64,000 nucleotides of DNA from Lutimonas zeaxanthinifaciens (lineage in GTDB: Bacteria; Bacteroidota; Bacteroidia; Flavobacteriales; Flavobacteriaceae): assembly GCF_030503675.1 (NCBI RefSeq), contig NZ_CP129964.1:1736001-1800000 (forward strand). Direction: 5' to 3'. Below the pieces are notes generated by a model. That model had not been told where the DNA came from and did no database searches. It was given only the letters and a program-made list of their open reading frames with translations. This document shows, piece after piece, positions 61,187 through 64,000 of the stretch. The first letter of the stretch is position 1, and every line of letters starts with the position of its first letter. Both the position numbers and the translations under genes were made by a program.

Positions 61187-62830
61187 ATGTCAGACTCAAA
61201 GAATCATCAAAAAGATGCACTATCACCCATTTCACTGAAGGAAATACTTGGCTATGCAGTAGGTGATGCAGGATTTAATTTTTACTGGATCATTATAGGG
61301 TCCTACCTTTCCTATTTTTATACAGATATTTTCGGAATGTCCGCCGCCGCAGCAGGAACAATGTTTTTGGTAACCAAGATCGTCGATGCTTTCACGGACC
61401 CGGCTATGGGTGCCGTTGCTGACCGGACAAATTCAAGATGGGGAAAATTCAGGCCCTACCTCTTGTTTGGAGCCATCCCAATGGCTGGGGCAGCTATTTT
61501 AACCATGAGCACCCCGGACCTGGGAGATACCGGTAAAATTGTATGGGCCTATGCCACCTATACGATGATGATGTTGTGCTATACAATCCTCAGCACTCCT
61601 TATTCTTCACTGGCAGGCGTCATTACGGCCAATGCCGATGAGCGAAATAAAATTTTCGGATGGAGATTCTTCTTTGCCTATACTACCGGAATCATTGTGG
61701 GTGCCTTTACTCCGGGTCTGGCAGATTATTTTGCCAATGGGAGTGAGGCTCACGGGTGGCAAATGACCATGGTACTTTATGCTTCTGTTGCAACAGTATT
61801 GTTTTTGATCACTTTTGCCACAACAAAAGAAAGGATTAAGCCGCCAAAGGGCCAGGAAACAAAGCCTATGAACGACATTATAGATCTGTTGAACAACAAA
61901 CCATGGATCATACTTTTTGCCTTGGCAATGATCATCATGATGACCATCGTATTCAGAGGCAGTTCCGCTACTTATTATTTTAAATATTTTGTGCAGAGGC
62001 CCGATTTAATGGGAGCCTTTATAGGGGTTCAAATGGCCGCTTACGCTGTGGGCTGTTTGTTATCGCCATATCTTACAAAGTTGATGGACAAGGCGAAACT
62101 ATTAATGGTCCTGATGACTCTCGTGGGAGTCTTTTCAATAGCCTTCGCTTTTATCCCTAAACCGCAGGCAGTAGGGGTAGTTACAGTAGATAACTCAAGT
62201 CGGGTAGAATTACAGGCGGAAGACCTGCTCGATCATATCGATAAAAATTCAGATCGTTTTAAATGGGTAGAGCATAAAGCCGGAATATTTTGGTTTCTTA
62301 AGGACCTGGTTCCGGTAGGTGACAATTCAAGTTCCTTAATACTAGAGCCTGTAAAAGGTGACAATCCCAATAGGGTGATCAGTGTTTTTCAAATCGATGA
62401 AGATGGTGCTGTAATTCAAGACAGTTCTGACCTTCCTAAGGAAATTATATGGATGTTCCTGTTGAACATCATGATCAGCCTTGCCCTTGGGCCAAAATCT
62501 CCAATTACCTGGTCGATGTATGCGGATGCCGCGGATTTTAATGAATGGAAAACAGGAAGAAGGGCCACGGCCATGACTTTTTCTGCTGCCACCTTCTCTC
62601 AAAAACTGGGAGGAGCCCTGGGTTCTGCTGGCATTCTGTGGGTCCTGGCCTCTTTGGGGTATTCAGCCAACCAGATCCAGGAAGGCGCCTCGCTATCAGG
62701 TATCGTTTGGTTGCAGACCGTTGTTCCTGCATTTTTTGCCTTTATTGCCATTTTTGCCCTAAAATTTTATGATTTGAACGAGGGGAAACTAGAGCAGATC
62801 CAAAAAGATCTTAGTGAAAGAAATTCCTAA
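61187..62830 (+). CDS. GPH-family sugar:cation symporter with an extra periplasmic domain
   Basis: The 547-residue transporter has the MelB/GPH signature DPAMGAVADRTNSRWGKFRP near residues 71-90 and about 12 helices. Between TM9 and TM10 (about residues 325-420) is an insertion of about 95 mostly polar residues that odd-helix topology places in the periplasm. It probably imports an oligosaccharide or glycoside. It is 16 bases from the phosphorylase gene downstream, so the pair likely imports and then phosphorolyses the same sugar. Confidence 0.87.
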   Translation: MSDSKNHQKDALSPISLKEILGYAVGDAGFNFYWIIIGSYLSYFYTDIFGMSAAAAGTMFLVTKIVDAFTDPAMGAVADRTNSRWGKFRPYLLFGAIPMAGAAILTMSTPDLGDTGKIVWAYATYTMMMLCYTILSTPYSSLAGVITANADERNKIFGWRFFFAYTTGIIVGAFTPGLADYFANGSEAHGWQMTMVLYASVATVLFLITFATTKERIKPPKGQETKPMNDIIDLLNNKPWIILFALAMIIMMTIVFRGSSATYYFKYFVQRPDLMGAFIGVQMAAYAVGCLLSPYLTKLMDKAKLLMVLMTLVGVFSIAFAFIPKPQAVGVVTVDNSSRVELQAEDLLDHIDKNSDRFKWVEHKAGIFWFLKDLVPVGDNSSSLILEPVKGDNPNRVISVFQIDEDGAVIQDSSDLPKEIIWMFLLNIMISLALGPKSPITWSMYADAADFNEWKTGRRATAMTFSAATFSQKLGGALGSAGILWVLASLGYSANQIQEGASLSGIVWLQTVVPAFFAFIAIFALKFYDLNEGKLEQIQKDLSERNS

Positions 62831-62846
62831 TTTTTTAATACTAAAT

Positions 62847-64000
62847 ATGCTTACAGAATCGATAAATAACGGGGAACGTGTTAACTTGTACAGCCCTACA
62901 TCCATGCCTAAAGCTTCTTCTTTTCTTTGGAATCGAAAAATGATGATCCATATGAATTGCAGAGGGTATGCCGTAGCCCAGTTCATGCAGCCCGAACCCG
63001 CAAAATACGCTCATGCGCCCAATTTGGAAGCCAAGACCTTTATGCAGCCTGAGCAGCCTTATTATTCGCATCATCCAGGTCGTTTTTGCTATATCAAAGA
63101 TCTTGATTCCAATGAATTGTTTTCTGCTCCGTATGAACCTGTAAGGTATTTACCGGATGAATTTTGTTTTTCAGCGGGAAAACATGATATACAGTGGAGG
63201 ATTGTAAAAAATGAGATCGAAGTAAAAATGACGCTGAATTTAACAAGGGACGATCTTGTTGAAATGTGGCATTTTGAAATTCGAAACCTGAGCAACAAAA
63301 CGAGGCAGCTACAGGTTTTTCCTTTTTTTCCGGTAGGTTATATGTCCTGGATGAATCAATCCTCAGACTATGATGCAAAATTGAACGCCATTGTATGCAG
63401 TAGTATTTCACCCTATCAGAAATACCAGGATTATTATAAAATAAAGAGGTTCAAAGACAAAACGTTTCTTCTTGCTGAAACTAAACCAGATGCATTCGAG
63501 GCAAATCAGGAAGCTTTTGAAGGAGAAGGAGGATTACATTCGCCTTCCTCAATTAGCTCGGGTGGATTAAAAAAAGGCAAGGCCATATATGAAACCCCCA
63601 CTTGTGCCATGCAATACAACCTTAATCTGGACCCGGAAAAAGGAAAGGATCTTAAGTTTATTTTTGGACCAGCCAAAGATCACTCTGAAATTGAGCAGAT
63701 CTATAAAAAGTATATTGAGGAACCCTTTGGATTTGAAAAAGCAAAAAACGATTATAAAGAATATATTGAGGAAGGCGTTAACCTTATTTCAATTGAAACA
63801 CCAAATAAAAAGCTCGATGAGTTTGTCAATCAATGGTTACCCAGACAAATTTATTACCACGGAGAAACCAACAGGCTGTCCACTGACCCCCAAACCAGAA
63901 ATTACCTTCAGGACAATATGGGAATGGGTTATATCAAACCGGGAATAGCTCGTAAAGCCTTTGAGAAGGCCCTGTCTCAACAGCAAGTTTCAGGTGCCAT
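62847..64000 (+). CDS. GH94-like glycoside phosphorylase or GH36-type hydrolase, N-terminal part (3' end cut)
   Basis: The ATG at 62847 opens a frame that stays open to the end of the window, so the protein is incomplete. The N-terminal beta-sandwich (about 1-300) has SSFLWNRKMMIHMNCRG and EMWHFEIRNLSN; the start of the helical barrel is FVNQWLPRQIYYHGE, then NYLQDNMGMGYIKPGIARK. This layout is that of GH94 phosphorylases or GH36-type relatives. The catalytic residues lie beyond the end, so substrate is not set. Confidence 0.75.
   Translation, partial: MLTESINNGERVNLYSPTSMPKASSFLWNRKMMIHMNCRGYAVAQFMQPEPAKYAHAPNLEAKTFMQPEQPYYSHHPGRFCYIKDLDSNELFSAPYEPVRYLPDEFCFSAGKHDIQWRIVKNEIEVKMTLNLTRDDLVEMWHFEIRNLSNKTRQLQVFPFFPVGYMSWMNQSSDYDAKLNAIVCSSISPYQKYQDYYKIKRFKDKTFLLAETKPDAFEANQEAFEGEGGLHSPSSISSGGLKKGKAIYETPTCAMQYNLNLDPEKGKDLKFIFGPAKDHSEIEQIYKKYIEEPFGFEKAKNDYKEYIEEGVNLISIETPNKKLDEFVNQWLPRQIYYHGETNRLSTDPQTRNYLQDNMGMGYIKPGIARKAFEKALSQQQVSGA

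Noticed and set aside
63589-63948. 119-codon frame near the right end
   Set aside because: The real frame there is the phosphorylase-like gene from 62847; this is an out-of-frame shadow.
1-64000. CRISPR arrays, insertion sequences, prophage or defence islands
   Set aside because: No spaced identical repeats, transposase, integrase, phage or nuclease/helicase genes were recognised on either strand.

Overview
The window looks like a chromosomal segment from a low-GC member of the Flavobacteriia (Bacteroidota), probably marine or sediment-dwelling. This rests on several traits: a C-terminal type IX secretion sorting domain, many lipoproteins with an acidic S/T-D-D-(D/E) stretch after the lipobox cysteine, TAnnTTTG-type -7 promoter elements, DUF6090, DUF4252, HYC_CC_PP and DUF3500 family proteins, and a fused alpha/beta branched-chain E1 gene. 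No transposase, integrase, phage gene, CRISPR array or rRNA was seen. Both ends cut genes: a TPR protein on the left and a GH94-like phosphorylase on the right.

Layout. 1-9 kb: TPR tail, zinc ribbon protein, DUF3500 protein, two DUF6090 paralogues flanking a small copper-type island (HMA protein and HYC_CC_PP protein), a cupin lipoprotein, an LRR protein secreted by T9SS and a TSUP permease. 9-24 kb: alpha/beta hydrolase, an operon of exported PCMT plus membrane spermidine-synthase-like protein, two beta-lactamase-fold hydrolases, a TPR adenylate cyclase, an aldose-epimerase/AraC operon facing a small monooxygenase-like gene whose promoter carries AraC-style direct repeats, a cadherin-like lipoprotein and a PPK2 gene followed by a possible Ivy-like lysozyme inhibitor. 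24-32.5 kb: membrane proteins, SGNH esterase, zinc ribbon protein, aldo/keto reductase, and an ERG4/ERG24-type sterol reductase overlapping an SDR gene.

32.5-37 kb: a tight polyamine operon (arginine decarboxylase, agmatinase, deoxyhypusine-synthase-like protein, a small acidic protein) that probably makes putrescine and then sym-homospermidine; it has a long leader with a perfect hairpin. tRNA-Arg follows. 37-43.6 kb: a four-repeat CHRD lipoprotein ending in a cupredoxin-like domain, two unknown small genes separated by 21-bp tandem repeats, tRNA-Leu, tRNA-Lys, shikimate kinase and a block of phosphoribosyltransferase, TPMT-like methyltransferase and S4 RNA-binding protein. 43.6-49 kb: two S41 peptidase paralogues, then an ECF sigma operon with a putative anti-sigma factor and two DUF4252 proteins.

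49-64 kb: M1 aminopeptidase, an XRE regulator with four copies of a TTTACAnnTGTAAA palindrome around its own promoter and in the long intergenic region beyond, M14 carboxypeptidase, Lrp regulator, fused branched-chain E1, lipocalin and OmpA lipoproteins, an XdhC / MocA-like / TSUP operon, and a GPH sugar symporter followed by the phosphorylase. The strongest candidates for new biology are the XRE operator array, the AraC direct-repeat promoter, the polyamine operon with its uncharacterised acidic protein, the sterol-reductase pair, the CHRD-cupredoxin protein and the Ivy-like lipoprotein. All assignments come from reading motifs by eye; no database search was run.
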